A DNA stretch of 9,610 bases from an uncultured Bacteroidales bacterium (GTDB taxonomy: Bacteria > Bacteroidota > Bacteroidia > Bacteroidales > Paludibacteraceae). Made by a program: the position numbers and the translations under genes. Under the pieces are notes generated by a model, which searched no databases, was not told the DNA's origin, and saw only the letters and a program-made list of their open reading frames with translations. Where the stretch lies: positions 1-9,610 of the forward strand of contig CAMHEP010000056.1 in assembly GCA_946184195.1 (NCBI GenBank), given 5' to 3'. Positions 1 through 6,657 of this stretch are shown here, one piece after another (the first letter of the stretch is position 1; each line of letters starts with the position of its first letter).

Positions 1-18
1 GGAGAGCCGAAGCCCTCC
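1..18 (-). terminator. Terminator-like hairpin for the minus-strand BspA-like relic
   Basis: Read on the minus strand, these 18 bases are GGAGGGCTTCGGCTCTCC. They fold into a 7-bp stem (one G-U pair, otherwise Watson-Crick) closed by a C(UUCG)G tetraloop, a very stable and common terminator loop. The hairpin starts 27 nt after the stop codon of the minus-strand relic at 46. On the plus strand the stem has an A-C mismatch, so the orientation favours the minus-strand transcript. The U-tract that would complete an intrinsic terminator lies beyond the left edge and cannot be seen, so the call rests on the hairpin and its position. Confidence 0.55.
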
Positions 19-45
19 TGCCCCTGTTTATCATATCAATCAGGG

Positions 46-448
46 TTATTTCGCCATTTGTCCTGTGATAGTATATTCCTTGCCATCACAGAGGATATAG
101 AACCCCTTGCCATCGTATACTTTGCGAGGCTCTTTACGTGACGGAGATTCTTTATCAGCGTTTACATTGTCCACCGCAGAAGGGAAAATAATTATCGCAG
201 GGCCATTTTCGTTTTTTTTTACCGTTAATCCAATAAAAGTTCTTCCACCCATCTGCCGTTCTATAACTATTGACTGCTCCATTGGGTACTAATAGAGGGG
301 TATTCTTGGAGACATTCAGAAAAACATCATTTGCAAGGATAGGAGGAACAGACGCATCACATCGGATAGAATCTAATTTGGTGCAATTGGCAAATGCCTT
401 ATCGTAGATGTGGCTAACCGTAGAAGAAATCTTAATAAACCAAGCATT
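46..448 (-). pseudogene. C-terminal relic of a BspA-like leucine-rich-repeat surface protein, frameshifted
   Basis: Reading leftward from 448, the translation includes ISSTVSHIYDKAFANC, TKLDSIRCDASVPPI and LLVPNGAVNSYRTADGWKNF. These match the BspA-type LRR pattern (I..SV..I...AF..C..L..I) and the VP.G....Y...DGWK.F segment that closes such repeat arrays. This frame stops at 155-157. The neighbouring frame, open to the TAA at 46-48, carries VDNVNADKESPS and YILCDGKEYTITGQ, the kind of C-terminal tail seen on Prevotella and Bacteroides BspA-like proteins. Taking one A from the A9 run at 212-220 joins the two frames into one continuous tail. Upstream, the LRR frame has no ATG and meets a TAG at 505-507, so the N-terminus, signal peptide and most repeats are gone. 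Intact relatives are surface or secreted adhesin-like proteins. The stretch looks more AT-rich than the genes to its right. An annotation pipeline might call only the 78-codon tail (46-282) as a hypothetical protein; I read the whole as a decayed fragment. Confidence 0.65.
212..220 (-). repeat. A9 homopolymer at the frameshift point of the BspA-like relic
   Basis: Nine consecutive T on the plus strand (A9 in the coding sense) sit exactly where the LRR frame must pass into the C-terminal-tail frame. The LRR frame reads GGT AAA AAA AAA CGA; with eight A it would read GGT AAA AAA AAC GAA AAT GGC and continue in frame to the stop at 46. Runs of this length are prone to polymerase slippage and to sequencing or assembly error, so the length seen here may be a mutation, a variable state or an artefact. 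Confidence 0.6.
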
Positions 449-470
449 TATAGTTTTTTGCGGGTAAATC

Positions 471-501
471 TTGCATATTCGGATTTTTTGTAGTAACTTT
501 G
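471..501 (+). promoter_or_regulatory. Bacteroidota-type promoter for uvrA
   Basis: TTG at 471-473 (-33 element) and TAACTTTG at 494-501, an exact match to the -7 consensus TAnnTTTG, are separated by 20 bp, the spacing expected for the primary sigma factor of Bacteroidota. Transcription would start roughly at 506-510, leaving a leader of about 10 nt before the uvrA ATG at 519. AGAGGA at 512-517 is purine-rich but too close to the ATG to be a typical Shine-Dalgarno site, which is usual in this phylum. The promoter abuts the broken 5' end of the minus-strand relic. Confidence 0.75.
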
Positions 502-518
502 CGGGCTAATTAGAGGAA

Positions 519-3182
519 ATGGCAAAAGAAGGTAATATAGAAGTGGTCGGTGCTCGAGTGCATAACTTGAAGAACATCAACGTAACCATTCCACGCGGCA
601 AACTAACGGTCATAACGGGGTTGTCGGGTAGCGGTAAGTCGTCACTCGCATTCGATACCATCTTTGCCGAAGGACAACGGCGTTACATGGACACATTCAG
701 CAGTTATGCACGCGGATACATAGGCACCATGCAGCGTCCTGACGTGGACCGTATCACAGGTCTATCACCCGTCATCAGTGTAGACCAGAAGACCACCAAC
801 GGCAACCCGCGAAGCACCGTGGGGACGGTGACCGAGATATACGACTACCTGCGTCTCCTCTATGCTCGTGCCGGACAAGCCTACTCATACGAGAGCGGCG
901 AGAAAATGGTCAAACTGACGGATGAGCAAATCATCGACCTAATCCTGCGCGACTACGCCGGACAACGCATTTATATATTAGCACCCTTGGTAAACAACCG
1001 CAAGGGACACTACAAGGAGCTATTTGAGTCGAATAGGAAGAAAGGGTACGTCTACGTCCGTGTGGACGGAGAGATACGCGAGTTAGTGCCCGGGATGAAG
1101 GTGGACAGATATAAGAACCACTCCATCGAAGTGGTGGTGGACAGAGTGAAAGTACAAAGTGACAAAGGGACTAAGGACCAAGGACAAGGTGATGATATAC
1201 GGCGGTTACGGCAAAGTGTGGACAAGGCGATGACGGCAGGCAGTGGCGTGACGATGATAGCCAATGCCGAAGAGGGAGAGGTGCGCTACTTCAGCCGTAA
1301 CCTCATGGACCCGCAGAGCGGACTGAGTTATAGTGAACCGGCACCCCATACCTTCTCCTTCAATAGTCCTTCCGGCTGGTGTCCGTGCTGCAAAGGTTTA
1401 GGAAAGATACGCACCAAAGGAGCAGACGAAGACGAACTGGATGATATCATCCACGACGAAGAGAATTGGTTCCGCAGGCTGGTGGACCAAGTACAAAGTG
1501 ACAAAGGACCAAAGGACCAAGGACAAGGTGGTGAACGTGATGAGACGGACGAGTCAGACCAGTCGGGCGAATGGCAAGAGTGTCCAGAATGCCACGGACA
1601 GCGGCTCAACAAGGAAGCACTATCGTACAAGTTCAGAGGCAAGAACATCGCCGAATTGTCCGCCATGGACATCAGTGACCTGAGGGAGTTTCTGTGCGGT
1701 AAAAATGAAGGATTGACGGAGAGGCAGCAGGCGATAGCGGAGCCTATCATCAAAGAGATACTCACACGTTTGGACTTCATGCTGTCCGTCGGGCTCAGTT
1801 ACCTGAGTATAGGTCGTCCGAGCGAGAGCCTGTCCGGCGGCGAGAGTCAACGTATACGTCTGGCTACGCAGATAGGTTCACGACTGGTGAACGTGCTCTA
1901 TATCCTCGACGAGCCGAGTATCGGCTTGCACCAACGTGATAATCAACGTCTCATCAACTCGCTCAAGCAATTGCGCGACATGGGCAATTCGGTCATCGTC
2001 GTTGAGCACGACGAGCAGATTATGCGCGAGGCCGACTATATCGTTGACATCGGTCCTAAAGCAGGACGCCTGGGTGGTGAGGTGCTCTTCCAAGGGACAC
2101 CCGCCGAGATGCTGAAAGCCGATACACTCACAGCAAGGTACTTGAATAAGTACCAAGGAACTAAGGACCAAGGACAAAGGGACGAAGGACAATGTACGAC
2201 GGACGAATATATCACACTACACGGCTGCAGGGGTAATAACCTTAAGAACGTTACGGTACGTTTCCCGCTCGGGAAGATGATAGGTGTCACCGGCGTAAGC
2301 GGCAGCGGTAAGTCCACCCTCATCAACAGGACACTCTACCCCATCCTTTCACAACATTTCTATCGCAGTCTGACGGCTCCGATGGACTATGACAGCATCG
2401 AGGGTATCGATAATATAGACAAAGTAATAGCCGTTGACCAATCGCCCATAGGCAGGACACCACGCTCCAACCCCGCCACCTATACCAACGTCTTCAACGA
2501 CATACGCGACTTGTTTGCGCAGCTGCCGGAGGCTAAGATACGCGGCTGGAAGGCAGGCCGATTCTCGTTCAACACCAAAGGAGGTCGGTGCGAGGAATGT
2601 GCTGGCAACGGCTATAAGACCATCCGCATGCACTTCCTGCCGGATGTGTACATCCCCTGCGAGGTATGCGAGGGACAACGCTACAACCGTGAGACTCTGG
2701 AGGTGCGGTTCAAAGGCAAGACGATTGCCGACGTGCTGGAGATGACGGTCAATCAGGCAGTGGAGTTCTTTGAGAGTCAGCCCTATATACTCAAGAAAAT
2801 CAAAACCATACAGGATGTCGGACTGGGTTATATCAAGCTCGGTCAGTCCGCCACAACTCTGTCCGGAGGTGAGAGTCAACGTATCAAACTGGCGACAGAG
2901 CTGGCACGTCCGGCAACGGGTAAGACTCTGTTCATCTTGGACGAGCCGACGACAGGACTCCATTTTGAGGACATCCGAGTGCTCATGGGTGTGTTGCGCC
3001 GACTCGTTGACCGTGGGAACACCGTCATCATCATCGAGCACAACCTCGACGTCATCCGTGCCTGCGACCACCTGATAGACATGGGACCCGAGGGAGGACG
3101 TGCCGGAGGAGAGGTGGTAGCCCAAGGCACCGTAGACGAAGTGAAGAATAACCCCCTCTCATTAACCGGTAAATTCCTATGA
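519..3182 (+). CDS. uvrA: UvrA, excinuclease ABC subunit A (variant with in-frame repeat insertions)
   Basis: UvrA is the damage-recognition ATPase of nucleotide excision repair; as a dimer it scans DNA with UvrB and loads it at lesions. The protein has 887 residues and two ABC modules. NBD1 has Walker A GLSGSGKS at 34-41, the Q-loop region ISVDQKTTNGNPRSTVGTVT, an LSGGESQR signature near 437 and Walker B ILDEPSIGLH. NBD2 has Walker A GVSGSGKST near 592, a second LSGGESQR and Walker B ILDEPTTGLH. The segment RKGHYKELFE fits the UvrB-binding domain, so this is not the UvrA2 type that lacks it. Zinc ligands are C288/C291 with C355/C358, and C691/C694 with C714/C717 (CxxC-19-CxxC). Oddities: three KDQGQ-containing insertions at about 212-224, 325-337 and 545-558; D264/S267 where many UvrAs have a CPxC pair; and an insertion domain much shorter than in E. 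coli. Even with the insertions it is shorter than the usual 930-950 residues, so a second, longer UvrA may exist elsewhere. It heads the gene train; its TGA overlaps the ATG of the antiporter. Confidence 0.95.
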   Translation: MAKEGNIEVVGARVHNLKNINVTIPRGKLTVITGLSGSGKSSLAFDTIFAEGQRRYMDTFSSYARGYIGTMQRPDVDRITGLSPVISVDQKTTNGNPRSTVGTVTEIYDYLRLLYARAGQAYSYESGEKMVKLTDEQIIDLILRDYAGQRIYILAPLVNNRKGHYKELFESNRKKGYVYVRVDGEIRELVPGMKVDRYKNHSIEVVVDRVKVQSDKGTKDQGQGDDIRRLRQSVDKAMTAGSGVTMIANAEEGEVRYFSRNLMDPQSGLSYSEPAPHTFSFNSPSGWCPCCKGLGKIRTKGADEDELDDIIHDEENWFRRLVDQVQSDKGPKDQGQGGERDETDESDQSGEWQECPECHGQRLNKEALSYKFRGKNIAELSAMDISDLREFLCGKNEGLTERQQAIAEPIIKEILTRLDFMLSVGLSYLSIGRPSESLSGGESQRIRLATQIGSRLVNVLYILDEPSIGLHQRDNQRLINSLKQLRDMGNSVIVVEHDEQIMREADYIVDIGPKAGRLGGEVLFQGTPAEMLKADTLTARYLNKYQGTKDQGQRDEGQCTTDEYITLHGCRGNNLKNVTVRFPLGKMIGVTGVSGSGKSTLINRTLYPILSQHFYRSLTAPMDYDSIEGIDNIDKVIAVDQSPIGRTPRSNPATYTNVFNDIRDLFAQLPEAKIRGWKAGRFSFNTKGGRCEECAGNGYKTIRMHFLPDVYIPCEVCEGQRYNRETLEVRFKGKTIADVLEMTVNQAVEFFESQPYILKKIKTIQDVGLGYIKLGQSATTLSGGESQRIKLATELARPATGKTLFILDEPTTGLHFEDIRVLMGVLRRLVDRGNTVIIIEHNLDVIRACDHLIDMGPEGGRAGGEVVAQGTVDEVKNNPLSLTGKFL
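1152..1190 (+). repeat. Intragenic uvrA repeat, copy 1 (39 bp)
   Basis: This 39-bp segment encodes VQSDKGTKDQGQG (UvrA residues 212-224). It matches copy 2 at 1491-1529 at 36 of 39 positions, with 17 identical bases on each side of a 5-base variable centre. It contains the core AAGGACCAAGGACAA shared by all three copies. It interrupts the UvrB-binding domain between the strand ending VVVDRVK and the helix DIRRLRQSVDKAM, where ordinary UvrAs have only a few linking residues. Confidence 0.85.
1491..1529 (+). repeat. Intragenic uvrA repeat, copy 2 (39 bp)
   Basis: This copy encodes VQSDKGPKDQGQG (UvrA residues 325-337) and is nearly identical to copy 1. It lies in the insertion domain, after ENWFRRLVDQ and 17 residues before the zinc-ligand pair C355/C358, and is followed by an acidic low-complexity linker (GERDETDESDQSGEW). 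Its variable centre reads ACCAA where copy 1 has GACTA, so it contains two successive AAAGGACC units. Confidence 0.85.
2150..2206 (+). repeat. Intragenic uvrA repeat, copy 3 (diverged, longer)
   Basis: The segment encodes YQGTKDQGQRDEGQCTTDE (UvrA residues 545-563), in the linker between the end of NBD1 (TLTARYLNK) and the start of NBD2 (ITLHGCRGNNLKNV). Its core GGAACTAAGGACCAAGGACAA at 2157-2177 matches copy 1 (1167-1187) at 20 of 21 bases. It continues with further degenerate heptamers of the GGACGAA type. The reading frame across the core is the same as in the other copies. The outer limits are approximate. Confidence 0.75.
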
Positions 3183-4951
3183 TAACCAATACACTAGCAC
3201 TGCTTTCTACCTTACTGCTCACCATCCTGGTAGTGCCGCTTCTTTGCAAAAAAAGCCGCATACCATCCATCGTGGGGTTTATCGTGGTAGGAATGCTTAT
3301 CGGACCGAATGCGCTCGACCTGGTAGCCTATTCGCAGACGATAGACACTATCGGAAAGTTGGGTATACTCTATATCCTCTTCCAAGCCGGTATCGAACTG
3401 GATAAGAATGATTTCCTTCAGCAACGTCGGCAAGCACTTTCTTTCGGACTGATAGCCCTGCTTTTCCCTGCTCTGTTAGGCGGTTTGGGCGGTTGGGCAT
3501 TAGGGTACACGTGGCAGACCTGCGTTCTGCTTGGTGCCCTGCTGGGTAGCCACACGCTCATCACCTATCCTATCGTCTCTAAATACAACCTGCAGAAACT
3601 GCCCGCCGTGGGTATCGTGGTGGGAGGTACCCTGGTCACCGTAGCCCTATCCCTCTTGGTACTCGGAGTGATGCATGTGAAAGACAGTTGGTGGGTATGG
3701 CTAATGAAGGTGGTATTCTTCATCGTCGTGACGGTATGGTGTTTCCCCTATGCCTTACGCTGGTGCTTCAAGCGTCAGAGCGACTCGACGGTTAACTTCC
3801 TGTTGGTGATGGTCGCCTTGGTAGTGAGTGCATGGCTGGCAGACTTTGCCGGACTGGAAGGTATATTAGGTGCATTCATTTGCGGCGTGTCACTCAACGG
3901 ACTTGTGCCGCAGCGCTCAACACTCATGTCACGCATTAACTTCATGGGCAATACGATGTTCGTACCTATCTTCCTGCTGGGAGTAGGTATGCTTATTGAC
4001 CTGCGCGTCTTCTTCAGTAGCAGTTGGGGACTGCTTGTGGCAGCGGTGATGATAGGAACCAAACTGATGGGCAAGCAACTTGCCACCCTCCTTGCCTGGA
4101 GGTTATGGAAATTCACACGGAGTGAACGACAACTGGTATATGGTCTGGTGCAAGCCTCTTCGGCAGGTACCTTAGCAATAGCCACCATCGGTTATCAGCA
4201 CGGGGTTTTTGACGTACACATCTTCAACGGTGCCGTCATCCTGATATTGGTGCTATGTATCACTGCCTCTTTCCTCACGGAGCATGCCGCCCGACAGATA
4301 GTAGCCACCCTGCCTTTGGAGCAGACCGGCGACAGTGAGCCGTGGTTGCTGCTAAGCATCGGTACTAAGACGCAAGCCGCCAAGGCACGCGAAGCACTCA
4401 CGCAGATAGTGAGGCTGAGCGAACTGCATGAGGTAGAGATGCGTAATATCACAGGTTGGCAAGATGCCGAACAAGGTATTAACCACGACGGACGCGCCAC
4501 CATCTATTACAGCCAACAGCAGCCTGTCAATACGGTCAGACGTTTCCTTGTCGGCGTTCCTCCTAATGCCGAACGCGAGAACGACCTGCTCTCTCTCTTC
4601 GGACTGCTCAGACGCTTGAGCAGCCAGACCGGAGCCCGGATAGTATTCTACTGCACACATGACACCGAGCAAGCCATACGCGCCTTCTGTAGCCGACGAG
4701 GCAAGGCGATGCGGGCAACCTACGTGACCGTAAGTCAGTGGAGCGGTATGAGTGAGGCACTGCAAAAAGATATCCGGCATAACGACCTCGTAGCACTCAT
4801 CAGTGCTCGTCCCGGCACGCCCAGTTACAACCCGCTACTAAGCGGTAACTACGCTATGCTGAAACGTAATTTCGAACCATATAGTCACCTCATCCTCTAT
4901 CCGCGTCAGGATATAACAAGCGGCAGCAACGAGGTGTTCTTCAGTTTTTAG
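3179..4951 (+). CDS. CPA2-family cation:proton antiporter with cytosolic C-terminal domain
   Basis: An inner-membrane monovalent cation/H+ exchanger candidate of the Kef/NapA-like superfamily; the cation is not predictable from sequence. Residues 1 to about 366 hold 12-13 hydrophobic helices. Family-like segments include IVGFIVVGMLIGPNAL (31-46), LGILYILFQAGIELD (61-75), GSHTLITYPIVSKY (123-136), GILGAFICGVSLNGLV (228-243) and FVPIFLLGVGMLIDLR (261-276). The last about 200 residues are soluble and end SARPGTPSYNPLLSGN...FEPYSHLILYPRQ, resembling the universal-stress-protein-like tail of Bacteroidota antiporters. I see no Asp-Asp or Asn-Asp pair of the electrogenic NapA/NhaA type in the core helices; the SHT..TYP segment occupies the equivalent region. 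The ATG at 3179 overlaps the uvrA stop (ATGA), implying translational coupling. The next gene, tsaD, starts 15 bp after the stop. Ion homeostasis is the likely role, but substrate and direction are unknown. Confidence 0.88.
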   Translation: MITNTLALLSTLLLTILVVPLLCKKSRIPSIVGFIVVGMLIGPNALDLVAYSQTIDTIGKLGILYILFQAGIELDKNDFLQQRRQALSFGLIALLFPALLGGLGGWALGYTWQTCVLLGALLGSHTLITYPIVSKYNLQKLPAVGIVVGGTLVTVALSLLVLGVMHVKDSWWVWLMKVVFFIVVTVWCFPYALRWCFKRQSDSTVNFLLVMVALVVSAWLADFAGLEGILGAFICGVSLNGLVPQRSTLMSRINFMGNTMFVPIFLLGVGMLIDLRVFFSSSWGLLVAAVMIGTKLMGKQLATLLAWRLWKFTRSERQLVYGLVQASSAGTLAIATIGYQHGVFDVHIFNGAVILILVLCITASFLTEHAARQIVATLPLEQTGDSEPWLLLSIGTKTQAAKAREALTQIVRLSELHEVEMRNITGWQDAEQGINHDGRATIYYSQQQPVNTVRRFLVGVPPNAERENDLLSLFGLLRRLSSQTGARIVFYCTHDTEQAIRAFCSRRGKAMRATYVTVSQWSGMSEALQKDIRHNDLVALISARPGTPSYNPLLSGNYAMLKRNFEPYSHLILYPRQDITSGSNEVFFSF

Positions 4952-4966
4952 ACATAACCTATCTCA

Positions 4967-6040
4967 ATGACAAACAAAGTAACAATATTGGCGATTGAGT
5001 CCAGTTGCGACGATACCTCAGCGGCAGTGGTACAAGACGGGCTGATGCTGAGCAACGTGACGGCAGGACAGAAAGTACACGAAGAGTTTGGCGGAGTAGT
5101 GCCCGAACTGGCATCACGTGCACACCAGCTGAATATTCTCCCCGTAGTGGATACGGCACTCAGACGTGCCGGTATTGACAGGAGTGAACTGAGTGCTATT
5201 GCTTTCACACGCGGTCCGGGACTATTAGGCAGTCTGTTGGTAGGTACCTCCTTCACCAAGGGTATGGCACTGAGTCTGGGTATTCCCATGGTCGATGTCA
5301 ACCACCTACAAGGGCACGTCATGGCCCATTTCGTCGAACCGAGCGAAACCCTCAAAGCGACTGTTCCTTCGTTGCAAAATGCTACCATCCGCCATCCCGA
5401 ATATCCATTCCTGTGTCTGCTTGTCAGCGGCGGAAATAGTCAGATTGTCAGGGTTGAGCAAACAGCCGGCAAACATCTTCCCACCATGACTATCATCGGT
5501 CAGACTATCGATGATGCCGCCGGTGAAGCGTTCGATAAGTGCGCCAAGGTGATGGGACTTCCCTACCCGGGTGGTCCGTGGGTAGACAAACTGGCTAAGG
5601 AGGGTGACAGCAAGGCCTTTGCCCTCGCCAAACCCCACCTGACGGGCTACGACTACTCATTCTCGGGGCTCAAGACCTCGTTCCTCTATCTCATACGTGA
5701 CGAGCTCAAGCAGAACCCCGACTTCATCGAGCAGCGCAAGGCTGACCTTTGTGCCAGCCTGCAAGCCACAGTGATAGATATTTTGCTCGGTAAGGTGAAG
5801 AAAGCGGTGCAAGATACCGGCATCTGTCGTGTGGCGGTAGCCGGAGGAGTGAGTGCCAACAGCGGACTAAGGGATGCACTGCTTGACTACGGTAAACGCT
5901 ATCGTTGGGATGTCTTCATTCCGCCTTTCTCGTTCACAACAGACAATGCCGCCATGATAGCACAAGCCGGTTATCTCAAGTACATGGACGGAGACTTCTG
6001 TCCTATAGATGCCGCACCCTTTGCCAAAACGACCATCTGA
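4967..6040 (+). CDS. tsaD: TsaD, tRNA N6-adenosine threonylcarbamoyltransferase
   Basis: TsaD transfers the threonylcarbamoyl group from TC-AMP to A37 of tRNAs reading ANN codons, making t6A, in the cytoplasm together with TsaB and TsaE; TsaC supplies the substrate. The protein has 357 residues, close to the family norm. It opens with ILAIESSCDDTSAAVV (8-23), the ASKHA ATPase phosphate-1 motif, followed by FGGVVPELASRAH. The metal-binding pair is H113 and H117 in NHLQGHVMAHF, and the third ligand is D326 in TTDNAAMIAQAGY. GQTIDDAAGEAFDK, YPGGP and AGGVSANSGLR are also family hallmarks. The start at 4967 puts the first motif at the usual distance from the N-terminus, and only 15 bp separate it from the antiporter, so cotranscription is likely. 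TsaB and TsaE are not in this window. No irregularities seen. Confidence 0.96.
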   Translation: MTNKVTILAIESSCDDTSAAVVQDGLMLSNVTAGQKVHEEFGGVVPELASRAHQLNILPVVDTALRRAGIDRSELSAIAFTRGPGLLGSLLVGTSFTKGMALSLGIPMVDVNHLQGHVMAHFVEPSETLKATVPSLQNATIRHPEYPFLCLLVSGGNSQIVRVEQTAGKHLPTMTIIGQTIDDAAGEAFDKCAKVMGLPYPGGPWVDKLAKEGDSKAFALAKPHLTGYDYSFSGLKTSFLYLIRDELKQNPDFIEQRKADLCASLQATVIDILLGKVKKAVQDTGICRVAVAGGVSANSGLRDALLDYGKRYRWDVFIPPFSFTTDNAAMIAQAGYLKYMDGDFCPIDAAPFAKTTI

Positions 6041-6064
6041 GTATACATAGTTAGTATGCAGTGA

Positions 6065-6622
6065 ATGAAGGACTTCTGGAAGACATATGGCGATATCATT
6101 ATCTTCATGGCGACCCTCTTCATCTCCAATTGGATTTGGAAGGGGATAGTCATCGGCGATGATGATAGTACGGAAGTACTTGTCTTTGGGCACGACGTAC
6201 TCCCTTGGTTTCAGGTGCTGTGCGTACATATTACTGACGATGTATATGCGCTCATACACCTCTTCCGCGACACGATACACCGCGTCGGTCCCGACCTGAT
6301 GCGCTGGGAGAACGGACACGGAACACGTATCATTTGGGGATGCACACCCGTCAAGCAGATATTCATCTGGACCATCATCATGCTCACCACTCCATACGGC
6401 AAGTGGCATAAAATATGGTACATACCCTTGGGGGCCGTGTTGCTCTATTACTTCAACATACTCCGTATCACAATCATTACCCTCATCACTGAGTTCCATC
6501 CTGAGTGGTTCACTTTCCTGCATACCTACCTCTTCAAATACATCTTCTACGGCTTCATGCTACTGCTCTGGGTTGCATATGTGGAGTGGTTTCGCCGACA
6601 AAAAGAAGAGAAAAACAAATAA
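6065..6622 (+). CDS. Exosortase/archaeosortase-family membrane protein, XrtF-like
   Basis: A 185-residue integral membrane protein resembling the short XrtF-type exosortases of Bacteroidota. Exosortases are proposed cysteine transpeptidases that process proteins bearing a C-terminal motif, a membrane helix and a basic tail. The three expected catalytic residues are present in order and at membrane boundaries: Cys93 in WGCTPVKQIFIW, Arg134 in YYFNILRITII, and His153 in FLHTYLFKYIFYGFMLLLW. The C-terminal helix FYGFMLLLWVAYVEWF followed by a charged tail also fits the family. Hydrophobic segments lie at about 10-30, 95-110, 118-142 and 155-174; the periplasmic-looking loop 31-90 is longer than expected for a minimal core. 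The ATG at 6065 directly follows an in-frame TGA at 6062-6064 and lies 24 bp after tsaD. No substrate with a sorting tail is encoded here, so the protein is an orphan within this window. Family membership is fairly sure; the substrate and even activity are inference. Confidence 0.75.
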   Translation: MKDFWKTYGDIIIFMATLFISNWIWKGIVIGDDDSTEVLVFGHDVLPWFQVLCVHITDDVYALIHLFRDTIHRVGPDLMRWENGHGTRIIWGCTPVKQIFIWTIIMLTTPYGKWHKIWYIPLGAVLLYYFNILRITIITLITEFHPEWFTFLHTYLFKYIFYGFMLLLWVAYVEWFRRQKEEKNK

Positions 6623-6623
6623 A

Positions 6624-6655
6624 TTTGCATATATCAGAAAAAAGCAGTACCTTTG
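6624..6655 (+). promoter_or_regulatory. Bacteroidota-type promoter for waaA-hisS
   Basis: TTTG at 6624-6627 (-33 element) and TACCTTTG at 6648-6655 (-7 element, exact TAnnTTTG) are 20 bp apart, the same geometry as the uvrA promoter. The -33 box begins two bases after the stop codon of the exosortase-like gene, so waaA can be transcribed independently of the upstream genes. The expected transcription start, about 5-8 nt downstream, falls inside the inverted repeat at 6658-6677. Confidence 0.75.
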
Positions 6656-6657
6656 TA

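Noticed and set aside
107..292. A 61-codon plus-strand open frame at the left end.
   Set aside because: It is antisense to the BspA-like tail, whose composition and motifs are convincing on the minus strand; no promoter precedes it and the product looks like an antisense shadow.
2349..3125. A 258-codon minus-strand open frame inside the 3' part of uvrA.
   Set aside because: It is antisense to the NBD2 zinc finger, signature and Walker B regions, which are fully conserved in the plus frame; the antisense product resembles nothing known to me.
6041..6064. Possible weak hairpin and a two-codon ATG-CAG-TGA frame just before the exosortase-like gene.
   Set aside because: The pairing is imperfect and short with no U-tract, and a two-codon frame could arise by chance; there is no support for a regulatory role.
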